DNA from: Acetobacterium fimetarium
GTDB lineage: Bacteria > Bacillota > Clostridia > Eubacteriales > Eubacteriaceae
Length of the DNA: 64,000 nucleotides
NCBI RefSeq assembly: GCF_014284475.1
Contig: NZ_WJBC01000002.1
Location: 1-64,000 of the forward strand
Direction of reading: 5' to 3'
Part shown: piece by piece, positions 8,163 through 17,300 of the stretch
How positions within the stretch are numbered: position 1 is the first letter of the stretch
Layout: each line of letters begins with the position of its first letter
Notes under the pieces: generated by a model
Databases searched by the model: none
Told to the model about the DNA's origin: nothing
What the model saw: the letters and a program-made list of their open reading frames with translations, nothing else
Position numbers and translations under genes: made by a program

Positions 8163-8972
8163 ATGTCAGATGTCTTAGTGATAGCAGGGACGACCGATGC
8201 AAAAATAGTCATTCAGCGATTGCTGGAAATGAATGTCGACACCGCAGTCACCGTTGCAACCCGGATGGGATGCCGGATGCTCGATGATTATCAGCATTTG
8301 AATGTTTATCAGGGAAAACTCAATAAAGAGCGGATTTTAAGTTTGCTCAACGCATTAAAACCGCAGTGTCTGATTGATGCATCCAACCCGTTTTCCGGTG
8401 AGATCACGCGCAATGCGATCCATGTGTGCCAATCGGCCAACATGCCATACATCCGTTTTGAGCGGGAGAAGCTCAATTATGATGATAACCCCAACGTCGT
8501 GGTGGTCAGAAATTACGGGGAAGCCTGTGAGGTATTGTCTCAGTGTGCAGGAAATATTCTGCTGACGCTGGGCAGCAACAAGATCGAGACGTTCACGAAG
8601 ATCCCGGATTATAACCAGCGGGTGTTTTTGCGAATCCTGCCGGATTGGAAGGTACTGTGCAAATGCGAAAAGCTGGGTTTCAATCCCAAAAACATTATCG
8701 CCATCAAAGGGCCTTATAATGAGGCGCTTAACATTGAACTCTTTAAATACTGCAATGCCGCGGTGCTGGTGACCAAGGAAAGCGGCAATATGGGCGGCGT
8801 CGTCGATAAAATAAATGCCGCTGATAAACTGGGGATGAAGACCATCCTGGTTGACCGTCTCGAAGAGCAATGTACGAACAAAACAAGCTCCATCGACGAG
8901 ATCATGGAATTTGTCAACCAAACAAAGAACTTATCAATAAGTAATCAAAAAACATACAAGGAGACAAAATGA
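8163..8972 (+). CDS. cobK: Cobalt-precorrin-6A reductase
   Basis: The product is 269 aa, typical of CobK/CbiJ. It reduces (cobalt-)precorrin-6A with NADPH in corrin ring formation. Seen are the N-terminal nucleotide-binding strand VLVIAGTTDA (residues 4-13), DASNPF near 77, LTLGSNK near 138 and the C-terminal KESGNMGGVVDKINAA typical of the family. The SD AAGGAGG lies 6 bp before the ATG. It is the first gene of a B12-riboswitch-controlled unit and its stop overlaps the cbiM start (ATGA), so the two are translationally coupled. In an anaerobe with cbiM/N the CbiJ name applies equally. Confidence 0.9.
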   Translation: MSDVLVIAGTTDAKIVIQRLLEMNVDTAVTVATRMGCRMLDDYQHLNVYQGKLNKERILSLLNALKPQCLIDASNPFSGEITRNAIHVCQSANMPYIRFEREKLNYDDNPNVVVVRNYGEACEVLSQCAGNILLTLGSNKIETFTKIPDYNQRVFLRILPDWKVLCKCEKLGFNPKNIIAIKGPYNEALNIELFKYCNAAVLVTKESGNMGGVVDKINAADKLGMKTILVDRLEEQCTNKTSSIDEIMEFVNQTKNLSISNQKTYKETK

Positions 8973-9721
8973 ACAGCAAAGAAAAAAGATTTATTGCCAG
9001 TGTGGCAGCCATTGCGTTGGTTTTCGGGATCTCACCGGTGGCCAATGCCATGCATATTATGGAAGGCTACCTGCCGCCAACATTCTGCGTCGTATGGGGC
9101 GTGATCTGTATCCCGTTTCTGGTAGCCGGCTATTTTTCAATCAAGAAAACGGTCGCAGCAAACCGCAAAACCATAACGATTCTGGCCATGGCCGGGGCCT
9201 TCGTTTTTGTCCTGTCATCGCTGAAAATTCCATCCGTGACCGGCAGCTGCTCCCATATGACCGGCACCGGACTGGGTGCCATTTTATTCGGACCGGCAGC
9301 CGTCAGCATTCTGGGGATTATCGTCCTGGTTTTCCAGGCCATCCTGCTGGCTCATGGCGGATTGACAACGCTCGGCGCCAATACCTTCTCAATGGCCATC
9401 GCTGGCCCCTTTGTGGCCTATGGCATCTACATTTTATGTAAAAAAATAAAGCTCAACAAAAATGTCGGCATTTTTCTGGCCGCCTGCATCGGTGACCTGT
9501 TTACCTATTGCGTCACGGCATTTCAGCTGGCAATCGCCTATCCGTCCGAGACCGGTGGGATCGGTGCTTCGGTCGTCAAGTTTCTGGCTGTCTTTGCCCC
9601 GACTCAGTTGCCGTTGGCCATCATCGAAGGGATTCTGACGGTCGTCATCGTGATGGGTCTGGAAACCTATGCTGCATCGGAATTATCCGATCTTGGATTT
9701 TTAGCAGGAGGTGAAAATTAA
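8969..9721 (+). CDS. cbiM: Cobalt ECF transporter substrate-binding membrane protein CbiM
   Basis: The product is 250 aa with a cleavable N-terminal segment ending ANA before MHIMEGYLPP. That processed N-terminus is the hallmark of CbiM and its Met/His bind Co2+. About six further membrane helices follow, with the signature GSCSHMTGTGLGAILFGP near residue 91 and AHGGLTTLGAN near 130. It works with CbiN and the energising CbiQ/CbiO pair to import cobalt. It overlaps cobK by 4 bp and cbiN by 1 bp. Confidence 0.96.
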   Translation: MNSKEKRFIASVAAIALVFGISPVANAMHIMEGYLPPTFCVVWGVICIPFLVAGYFSIKKTVAANRKTITILAMAGAFVFVLSSLKIPSVTGSCSHMTGTGLGAILFGPAAVSILGIIVLVFQAILLAHGGLTTLGANTFSMAIAGPFVAYGIYILCKKIKLNKNVGIFLAACIGDLFTYCVTAFQLAIAYPSETGGIGASVVKFLAVFAPTQLPLAIIEGILTVVIVMGLETYAASELSDLGFLAGGEN

Positions 9722-10047
9722 TGACACAAACAAAAAAAACAGTGATTGGTTTATTGCTGATTGTCGTCTTGATCGCCGTCGTTCCTTTGTTTATGCTCAA
9801 AGGGGCTGAATTTGGGGGTTCGGATGATGCCGGCAGCGTTGCGATTTCGGAGATGACCGGCAGCGAATACGAACCCTGGTTTACCCCGGTGATGGAAACA
9901 GCCATCGGCGGTGAATTGCCGGGCGAAATTGAAAGTCTGCTCTTCTGTGTCCAGACCGGTATCGGCGTGGGCATCATCGCCTTTGTGATGGGCCGATTTG
10001 TGGAACGAAAAAAATTGGCAGACAAAACAAAAAACAAAACCGCATAA
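9721..10047 (+). CDS. cbiN: Cobalt transport protein CbiN
   Basis: The product is 108 aa with two membrane helices (about 9-27 and 78-96) and an extracytoplasmic loop between them containing SEYEPWFTPV, typical of CbiN. CbiN helps load cobalt into CbiM. Its ATG overlaps the cbiM stop. The next genes expected in a complete operon, cbiQ and cbiO, do not follow; repeat copy A1 and a second riboswitch do. Confidence 0.93.
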   Translation: MTQTKKTVIGLLLIVVLIAVVPLFMLKGAEFGGSDDAGSVAISEMTGSEYEPWFTPVMETAIGGELPGEIESLLFCVQTGIGVGIIAFVMGRFVERKKLADKTKNKTA

Positions 10048-10080
10048 GCGATAAGAAACGGTCATCAGAGTACGATCGTA

Positions 10081-10178
10081 GTACCGACAATTGTTAGATC
10101 GTGTTGTATGCATCAGAGCGGACATCTCATAGAGTGTCCGATTCTGCAGCATACAACTGATTAACAATTGATCGGTAC
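10081..10178 (+). repeat. Family A structured repeat, copy A1
   Basis: It begins GTACCGACAATTGTTA and ends TAACAATTGATCGGTAC, forming a long near-perfect outer stem. Inside is a second stem GTTGTATGC/GCATACAAC and a central hairpin GCGGACA...TGTCCG. The second stem differs from other copies on both arms together. It separates cbiN from riboswitch 2 and carries no family B half-copies. Confidence 0.9.
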
Positions 10179-10243
10179 GGGGTTTGTGGAAAAACCAAAA
10201 CCGTATCAGCGGTGATTAATTAGTAAAATTGAATCGTTAAAAA

Positions 10244-10412
10244 AACAGGTGTCGGCTGTAATCGCATGTATTATGAGCCGGTGAAAAGGGAAGATGGGTG
10301 AAAATCCCACGCGGTCCCGCCGCTGTAAGAGAAGAGTTCCTCCAGGAATGCCACTAATTTATTGGGAAGGCAGGAGGTAACGTTGACGCTTGAGCCAGAA
10401 GACCTGCCTGTT
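10244..10412 (+). ncRNA. Cobalamin riboswitch 2 (AdoCbl type)
   Basis: All the landmarks of riboswitch 1 recur with few changes: CAGGTGTCGG, GAAAAGGGAA, GGTGAAAATCCCACG, GGTCCCGCCGCTGTAA, GCCACT...GGGAAGGC, GAGCCAGAAGACCTGCCTG. It lies before the substrate-binding lipoprotein that opens the chelatase cluster. The close match to copy 1, including the linker CTCTACGAGAGATGGAGG, points to recent duplication. Confidence 0.95.
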
Positions 10413-10473
10413 TTTATGACTCAGACTCTACGAGAGATGGAGGAGGCTTATTAAAACACGCATTTTTTCGTGA

Positions 10474-10510
10474 CCTCATTGTCTTGTTTGGAGACAATGA
10501 GGTTTTTTTT
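10474..10510 (+). terminator. Riboswitch-controlled terminator 2
   Basis: CCTCATTGTCT and AGACAATGAGG form a perfect 11-bp stem with a 7-base loop, followed by eight T. It is the expression platform of riboswitch 2. Cobalamin would therefore shut off the importer and chelatase genes downstream. Confidence 0.93.
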
Positions 10511-10544
10511 ATGCCGCAACAGAAGAATGGAAAGAGGAGTTAAA

Positions 10545-11681
10545 ATGAAAAGAAAAATAAAAATAGCGGTTTCGCTGTGTTTGCTGATCGTGATGGGATC
10601 GTTTTTCCTGATGGGCTGCAGCAGCGCATCGGACAAGGTGGATGGCAAGCTGGAATTCGACTCCAGTATGCAACTGGAATATGCCCAGAATTTTACCGTC
10701 GACAATTATAAAGGCGGCTACAAAATCATTGCCCTGAAAGACGGCACCCGTTATCTGACGGTACCGGAGGGAAAAAGCGTGCCGAAGGATCTGGATGCGG
10801 ATTTAGTGGTGCTGCAGCTGCCGTTGACAAATGTCTGTCTGGGATCAACCACCGCTGCATCGCTGATGACGGATATCGGAGCCCTGGATGCGGTCACCCT
10901 GACAACGCAGAAAAGAGAAAGCTGGTACATCGATAAAGTCGGCGCTGCCATGGATGCCGGCAAGATCACCTATGTCGGCGATTATGATACGCCTGATTAT
11001 GAAATGCTGACCGCAAAGCAGCCGCAGTTGCTGATTTATTCGGGCATGCTGGATAGTCATCCGGAAGTTGCGGATAAATTCAAAGAACTGGGACTCAACT
11101 GTCTGGTGGATCGTTCATCCGATGAATCCCATCCGCTGGGCCGGGTTGAGTGGGCAAAACTCTTTGGCATCCTGTTTGACAAAGAAGATGAGGCGCAGAA
11201 ACTGTTTGATGAACAGAAAAAGGTCGTCGATTCCATTGATGCAAAATCCACCGGTAAAACCGTGCTGGCTTTCTACCGGACGAGCAATGGCAGCTGTTAT
11301 GTCAGAAATGGCGGCGACTATTTCGCTAAAATGATCGAACTGGCCGGCGGCGTGTACTACCCGGCTAATTTCAATGCGGACAAGAGCGGCACAACCAAAA
11401 TGGACGCGGAGACTTTCTATCAGACCGCCATCGATGCGGATTATATCATTTACATCGATTTCAGTTCGTCGGAACAATTGACCCAGCTTTCTGAACTGGT
11501 GGCGAAAGACCCGCTGTTTGCCGATTTGAAGGCCGTCAAAAACGGCAATGTCTGGAGCACCCAACAGAGTTTCTGGCAGATTACCAGCACCCTGGGAAAC
11601 ATGATTTCAGACATCAATACGGCGATTACAGCGACGGATCATGCGCATGATGATTTAACCTATCTCTATCGATTGAAATAA
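10545..11681 (+). CDS. ABC importer substrate-binding lipoprotein (BtuF/FecB-type), copy 1
   Basis: The product is 378 aa. A lipobox LMGC puts the lipidated Cys at residue 25. The mature protein has the two-lobed cluster A-II fold expected of cobalamin, haem and siderophore binders (STTAASLMTDIGALDAV, YDTPDYEMLTAKQPQLLIYSG, later NVWSTQQSFWQITSTL). An upstream in-frame ATG at 10470 is rejected because it would put coding sequence through the riboswitch terminator; the ATG at 10545 has AGAGGAG 6 bp upstream. It is followed by its permease and ATPase. The substrate is unknown. Control by cobalamin suggests a corrinoid, tetrapyrrole or cobalt chelate. Confidence 0.88.
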   Translation: MKRKIKIAVSLCLLIVMGSFFLMGCSSASDKVDGKLEFDSSMQLEYAQNFTVDNYKGGYKIIALKDGTRYLTVPEGKSVPKDLDADLVVLQLPLTNVCLGSTTAASLMTDIGALDAVTLTTQKRESWYIDKVGAAMDAGKITYVGDYDTPDYEMLTAKQPQLLIYSGMLDSHPEVADKFKELGLNCLVDRSSDESHPLGRVEWAKLFGILFDKEDEAQKLFDEQKKVVDSIDAKSTGKTVLAFYRTSNGSCYVRNGGDYFAKMIELAGGVYYPANFNADKSGTTKMDAETFYQTAIDADYIIYIDFSSSEQLTQLSELVAKDPLFADLKAVKNGNVWSTQQSFWQITSTLGNMISDINTAITATDHAHDDLTYLYRLK

Positions 11682-11695
11682 GAAAGATTGGAAAG

Positions 11696-12718
11696 ATGAA
11701 AAAGAGCAACTTGGGTAAAATCGCACGTTATCAACTTGTCTGCATATTTTTGTTGATTGGGTTAGTGGCCGCCGTGGTGTTCAGCATCAATTCTGGAACC
11801 GTGCACATGTCAGTGAAGGATATCTTCGATATCATCGTTTTGAGAGCGAATGAAGGTTCGGTGGAGAGCAATGTCATCTGGAAGATCCGCTTGCCGCGCC
11901 TGCTGGCCGCCGCCATTCTGGGCGGCGGCCTGTCGGTGGCGGGCTATCTGCTGCAGACGTTTTTCAGAAATCCGATCGCCGGGCCTTATGTGCTGGGTAT
12001 TTCATCGGGATCGAAAATGTTTGTTGGCTTCACGATGATTGTGCTGATGCATTATGTCAAGACCATACCGGCGGGAATCATCGTCCTGGCCGCTTTTGTC
12101 GGCGCGCTTGTATCGATGGCGTTTGTCATGGCCGCGGCCAGAAAAGTGACGGATATGTCGATGCTGCTGGTGGTCGGCGTGATGATCGGCTATATCTGTT
12201 CGGCGATCACCGATTTCTTCATCAACTTTGCCCAGGAAAATGAGATTGCCAATCTGACAAACTGGTCACTGGGAAGCTTCTCCGGCATCGGCTGGTCGGA
12301 TATTCGGGTGATGTCAATTGTGATTTTCAGCTCGCTGTTTGCCGTGATGATGCTTTCTAAACCGATTGGCGCCTATCAGTTGGGCGAGGGCTATGCCAAG
12401 AGCATGGGCATCAACATCAAACTGTTTCGATTGCTGCTGGTACTCTTTTCCAGCCTTCTGGCGGCAACCGTCACGGCCTTTGCAGGACCGATCGCCTTTG
12501 TCGGGATCGCCGTCCCCCAGATCGCAAAAATGCTGATGAACACATCAAAACCGATCATCATCATCCCGACGACTTTTTTAACCGGCGCTGTCTTCTGCAC
12601 CTTCAGCGATCTGCTGGCGCGCACGATGTTTGCGCCAACTGAGCTGACAATCAGCACCGTAACCGCATTCTTCGGCGCGCCTTTCGTTATCTGGCTGCTG
12701 CTCAAGAAGAAAAAATAG
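11696..12718 (+). CDS. FecCD-family ABC transporter permease
   Basis: The product is 340 aa with about ten membrane helices, the size of BtuC/FecC/FhuB-type permeases. Family signatures are visible: RLPRLLAAAILGGGLSVAGYLLQTFFRNPIAGPYVLGISSG (about residues 63-104, in pieces), GVMIGYICSAI and the C-terminal AGPIAFVGIAVPQIAKML, where the cytoplasmic loop meets the ATPase. It forms the channel for the lipoprotein encoded 14 bp upstream. Confidence 0.92.
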   Translation: MKKSNLGKIARYQLVCIFLLIGLVAAVVFSINSGTVHMSVKDIFDIIVLRANEGSVESNVIWKIRLPRLLAAAILGGGLSVAGYLLQTFFRNPIAGPYVLGISSGSKMFVGFTMIVLMHYVKTIPAGIIVLAAFVGALVSMAFVMAAARKVTDMSMLLVVGVMIGYICSAITDFFINFAQENEIANLTNWSLGSFSGIGWSDIRVMSIVIFSSLFAVMMLSKPIGAYQLGEGYAKSMGINIKLFRLLLVLFSSLLAATVTAFAGPIAFVGIAVPQIAKMLMNTSKPIIIIPTTFLTGAVFCTFSDLLARTMFAPTELTISTVTAFFGAPFVIWLLLKKKK

Positions 12719-12740
12719 AAATGGTCAATTATTTTTATGA

Positions 12741-12778
12741 AAGGAGAAGGGGCCGGTGGCAGCGGCCCCAAATTTAAC
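12741..12778 (+). promoter_or_regulatory. SD separated from the start codon by a GC-rich hairpin
   Basis: A strong SD AAGGAG is at 12741-12746, but the conserved ATPase start is the ATG at 12779, 32 bp away. In between GGGGCCG (12749-12755) and CGGCCCC (12763-12769) form a perfect 7-bp stem with a 7-base loop. Folding it brings the SD to about 11 nt from the ATG. The alternative ATG at 12737 has no SD. Confidence 0.5.
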
Positions 12779-14014
12779 ATGTATTTTAAAACCGAAGATT
12801 TAGCAGTCGGATACAGCGGCAAGGCCTTGATTGAGAATATCAACATCGGCGTTGAAAAAGGCAAGATTCTGTGTCTGCTCGGGCCCAATGGCTCAGGAAA
12901 ATCGACCATCCTCAAAAGCATTACTCGCCATTTAAACAAGATTGCCGGCACGGTCTTTATCGATCAGGAGGATATGAGTCATTTCAGCAGCGTCGAGACG
13001 GCCAAAAAACTGTCGGTGGTATTGACTGACAAGGTGGCGCCGGAATTGATGACCTGCGGTGAAGTGGTGGCCACCGGGCGCTATCCGTACACCAATCATT
13101 TTGGAAAGCTGACCGAGCAGGATAACCGGATCGTTGCGGAATCGATGGAAGCCGTCAAAGTGTTGGATCTGATGGAGCAGGAATTCATCCGCCTGAGCGA
13201 CGGTCAGAAACAAAGGGTGTTGCTGGCCCGGGCCATCTGTCAGCGGCCGGAGATCATCGTCCTCGATGAACCGACTTCCTATCTGGATATCAGACACAAG
13301 ATCGAGCTGCTGGGTATTCTCAGAAATATGGCTGTTGAACAGAATGTGACGGTGATCCTGTCCCTCCACGAAGTCGATCTGGCGGCAAAACTGGCGGATC
13401 AGATCATTCTGGTGAAGGACAATCACGTCTACGGTTACGGCTGCCCGGAAGATATTCTCGATGATGAAGTGATAAAAGACCTTTACGGCATTGAACACGG
13501 CAGCTTCAACATGCTGCTGGGGAGTGTGGAACTGCCGAAGACCGGCGACATGGAGCCACAGGTGTTTGTTTTTGGCGGCGATGGCTACGGGACGCTCTGT
13601 TATCGGGCCCTTAATAAACGGGGCATCTCCTTTGCCACCGGTGTGCTGTACCACAATGATGTGGATTATCAGGTGGCCAAAAGCCTCGCCAGCCAAACCA
13701 TTGTTGAAAAGAGTTTTCGGCCAGTCAGCGAGTTTGTCTATGAACAAGCCCGCAAAGCATTGCAGAAATGCGAAGTGGTCATCGACAGCGGTTTTGATCT
13801 GGAAGGGGAGAACAACCGGAATCGGATGCTGCTGGAAATGGCCCGCCATGCAAATAAACCGATCCTCAGTCTGCGTAAAGAAACAAAACACGAAACCGGC
13901 AGTGTCGAATATTTTAATGATATCGGTGCGCTGATCAACAGCGACCGCTTAAAATTCGGATCAGCCAACGGACACAAACGAAAGCAACGCCGCTCACTGG
14001 CGGCAAGCATCTAG
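12779..14014 (+). CDS. ABC transporter ATPase with an extra C-terminal domain
   Basis: The product is 411 aa from the ATG chosen here. Residues 1-255 are a BtuD/FecE-type ATPase: Walker A GPNGSGKST (near 36), signature LSDGQKQR (near 138), Walker B IIVLDEP (near 158), switch His in LSLHEVDLA (near 192). Residues of about 265-411 are an added alpha/beta domain starting QVFVFGGDGYGTL, with VIDSGFDLEGENNRN later. FecE/BtuD proteins usually stop near 260 aa. This domain might bind a ligand or nucleotide and gate the importer, but that is inference. It ends with a basic tail. Confidence 0.88.
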   Translation: MYFKTEDLAVGYSGKALIENINIGVEKGKILCLLGPNGSGKSTILKSITRHLNKIAGTVFIDQEDMSHFSSVETAKKLSVVLTDKVAPELMTCGEVVATGRYPYTNHFGKLTEQDNRIVAESMEAVKVLDLMEQEFIRLSDGQKQRVLLARAICQRPEIIVLDEPTSYLDIRHKIELLGILRNMAVEQNVTVILSLHEVDLAAKLADQIILVKDNHVYGYGCPEDILDDEVIKDLYGIEHGSFNMLLGSVELPKTGDMEPQVFVFGGDGYGTLCYRALNKRGISFATGVLYHNDVDYQVAKSLASQTIVEKSFRPVSEFVYEQARKALQKCEVVIDSGFDLEGENNRNRMLLEMARHANKPILSLRKETKHETGSVEYFNDIGALINSDRLKFGSANGHKRKQRRSLAASI

Positions 14015-14046
14015 CCAGCGTGAAGACGGCAATTGAGAAAGTGGTG

Positions 14047-14158
14047 TGAGCTTCGCTGCCGGTTTGCGCGAATCAATTTGTACACTGTACGGCGGACAGC
14101 CTAACGACTGTTCGCCTACACGTTACCAAATTGATTGCGAAACCGACATCAAAGCAAC
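14047..14158 (+). repeat. Family B structured repeat, copy B1
   Basis: It runs from GAGCTTCGCTGCCGG through CAATTTGTACACTGTACGG to the central arms GCGGACAGC/GACTGTTCGCC and ends CCGACATCAAAGCAAC. Outer arms CAATTTG and CAAATTG pair. The same order recurs at 51235 on this strand and at 42204 and 49825 on the other. It is followed 63 bp later by family A copy A2. The rest of the 14015-14382 gap holds no gene. Confidence 0.88.
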
Positions 14159-14221
14159 AATGGTTCGTTTTGCAATTGCCTGAAAAATCAGGCTACTCTA
14201 AGCGCATTAGACATAAACGCA

Positions 14222-14338
14222 GTACCGACAATTGTTACATCGTGTTGCACCCTAAGGGGCAGGCTCTGTGCCTCAGAGCGGACATCTCGAAGAGTGTCCG
14301 ATTCTGCAGCAGACAACAGATTAACAATTGGTCGGTAC
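14222..14338 (+). repeat. Family A structured repeat, copy A2 (with insertion)
   Basis: It has the standard ends GTACCGACAATTGTTA and CAATTGGTCGGTAC and the central hairpin GCGGACATCTCGAAGAG TGTCCG. It is about 18 bp longer than other copies because CACCCTAAGGGGCAGGCTC interrupts the second stem; that insert can itself pair. It ends 45 bp before the first CobN-like gene. Confidence 0.9.
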
Positions 14339-14382
14339 GGATATTAGCAAACAACCTTTTGAAAACAGGGTAAGGAGACGTT

Positions 14383-17300
14383 ATGTACCATATTGCATTT
14401 ATACATTCACCGATGGACCATTCCTACAATATGAAGGACGCGGCCCAGCGGCTAAAAAAAGAAGCAGAAAACATCGCCGTTTCTTTTCTGGACAGCCGGG
14501 AAATGGACAGCGCTCCTGAAATCTACAGCCGCGCGATGGAAAAACTGGAAAAGGCTGATTTTATTTTCATCTTCATGCATGGCGGGTTGACTCAGTTCAA
14601 AAGCTATGCGGCGGTGATGGAAAACTTCGAAAACCGGAAACGTTTTTTTGTCTGGTCGGGTTATGATGAAGAAAACCGGCTGGCGCTCAAAAAATCCGGT
14701 CTTTCGCTGATGGAACATGGCGAAATACAGAAATATGCGATGGATACCAGTCCGGCAAACGGCACGAACCTGCTCAAATATCTGGCGGCGTATTACGGCA
14801 AGCTCAGTATCAAATACGGTGAGCCGGCATCTTCCCAGTGGGAAGGCATCTATCATCCAAATCGGGAAATCGGCATCGAGGCGGCGTTGCAGGAGGCCAA
14901 AGAAAGCGATAAACCAGTTGTCGGCATTCTGCTTTACAGCCGGCTGATTCAGGAAAATAATCTGGTGCACATCGCGGCACTGATTCAAGAAGTGGAGAGA
15001 CAGGGCGCTTATCCACTGGCGGTTTATTCCGCTTCGGCACCGCAGCCGGCGATCGGCTGTCGGGGTTTCAAGTGGGTTGTGGATCATATTTTTATGACTG
15101 ACGGAAAAAATAACGTTGACGTAATCATTAATACCATGAGCCATTCCCAGAGTATTCTGTCAGATCCTGGGGATGGCTCAAAAACCGTCGCGCGCAGTAT
15201 TTATGAAGACATCGACGTGCCGGTGATTAAAGCGCTGAGCACCTATCAGAGCTACGATGACTGGTGTGAAAATCTCCGCGGCATCGATGCGATGTCATTT
15301 CCCGGAAGCGTCTATTATCCGGAATTTGATGGACAGATTATCAGCTTCACGTTCGCCTATGCGATGGTGATCACGGATGAAATCGGCGATAAGATCGTCA
15401 ATCGGCCGATTCCGGACCGGGTTCACAACCTCTGCGAGCTGGCGATCAACTGGGCAAATCTGTCGCGCAAGGACAACGGGGAAAAGAAGGTGGCGATTCT
15501 TTTTCACAATATGCCGCCGCGAAATGACATGATCGGCTGCGCCTTTGGCCTGGATACCCCGCAAAGCGTTTTTGATATGGTGGCAGATCTAAAAAAGAAC
15601 GGCATCACCACCGCCTATGATTTTGAAAGCGGCGATGAAATCATCCAGCAGATCATCGATGCCGTCAGCAACGATACCCGGTGGCTGTCGGCCGAACAGT
15701 TAATCAAACGCAGCGTCGCCATCATCGAGAAAGAAGAATATCAAAGCTGGTTTGACCGGCTGGAGATGAAAAACCGGGAAGAACTGAAACGGGACTGGGG
15801 CGATCCGCCCGGTGAAAAGATGGTGTATCGGGATCAGCTGCCGGTACCCGGCATTCTCAATGGCAATATTTTTATCGGACTTCAGCCGGCCCGCGGTTAT
15901 GAGGACAAGGCCGAGGAAGTCTATCACAGCACGGATATCGTGCCGCCCCATCAGTATATTGCTTTTTATAAATGGATAAAATACACCTTCAAAGCCGATG
16001 TGATCGTGCATGTGGGCACTCATGGCACGCTGGAATGGCTGCCTGGAAAAGAAATCGGGCTGTCGGCCGCCTGCTATCCGGATGTCACCATCGCCAATAT
16101 TCCCCATCTTTATCCCTACAGCATCAACGTCGAAGGGGAGGGCATTCAGGCCAAACGGCGCGCGGATGCGGTGCTGCTGGACCATCTGATACCGTCCTTG
16201 ACGCTCAGCGGTTCCTATGACGAAATGGCGGAACTGGATGATCTGATCAAGCAGTATTACCGGGCAGTGCGCACCGATCCGGGCAAACAGGGAATTGTGC
16301 AGCAAAACATCGAGCAGATTGTGATCGAGCAGAACTATCTCAGCGATCTGAACATCAGCGCCCAGGCGATGGCGGCGGATTTTTCAGCCTTTGTCGGCAA
16401 GCTGCATACCTGGGTGGAAGAAATCAAAAATACGCTGATCAAAGATGGGCTGCATGTTTTCGGGAAAGTGCCGCAAGACGAAAAACGGCATCAGCTGATC
16501 TGCGCCCTGCTGCGTTTGTCCAATGGCAAAGTGCCGTCGCTGACCCAGGCCACCTGCCGTGCCAGCGGTTACGATTATGAGACGCTGAAAAACGAACCGC
16601 AGGCGGTCGATGATCAGGGTATCACCAATCTGATGAAATTCAACGCGGTTGAAGAGATCAGCCGAGAGCTGGTCACCGTGTATCTTGAAAACCATTTTGA
16701 GCCGGATTTCATTTACGAGCAAAAGAGCGTCTATTTTCCGGCGGCCGACCACTCGGAGCTGGCAGATCTGGCGCAGGTTTTCAGGTTTGTCAGGGAAACG
16801 GTGGTGTCGAAACTGGACGCCACAACCGACGAGATGCGCTATCTGGTACATGGCGTCAACGGGAAATTTGTGCCGCCGGGCGGAGCCGGTTCACCGACCC
16901 GGGGCCGAGTCAGCATTCTGCCGACCGGCCGGAATTTTTACGCCATTGATCCCTCAGCCGTGCCGACTCGGGCTGCCTGGGAAGTCGGCCGGCAGCTGGG
17001 AGAGCAGTTGATCGACCGTTATGTCAAGGATGAAAACAAATATCCGGAGGCGCTGGTCATCGTCGTCTATGCCGGTGAAACCATGAAAACATCCGGCGAC
17101 GACATTGCCGAGATCTATTATCTGTTGGGGGTTCAACCGAAATGGCTGGAGAATTCCGACAAGGTCATCGGCCTGGAAGTCATCCCGATTGAGGAACTGG
17201 GGCGGCCACGGGTGGATGTGACGCTGCGGATTTCGGGGCTGTTCCGGGATACTTTCCCGAACATCATTGAAGCGGTTGAGGAAGCCGTCAACATGGTCGC

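Noticed and set aside
10470-10544. Upstream in-frame start for the substrate-binding lipoprotein 1
   Set aside because: It would translate through the riboswitch terminator and put 25 residues before a perfect lipoprotein signal peptide; the ATG at 10545 has a good SD.
12932-13891. 319-aa minus-strand open frame opposite the ABC ATPase
   Set aside because: It is the mirror of a gene with clear Walker and signature motifs; no independent evidence of coding.
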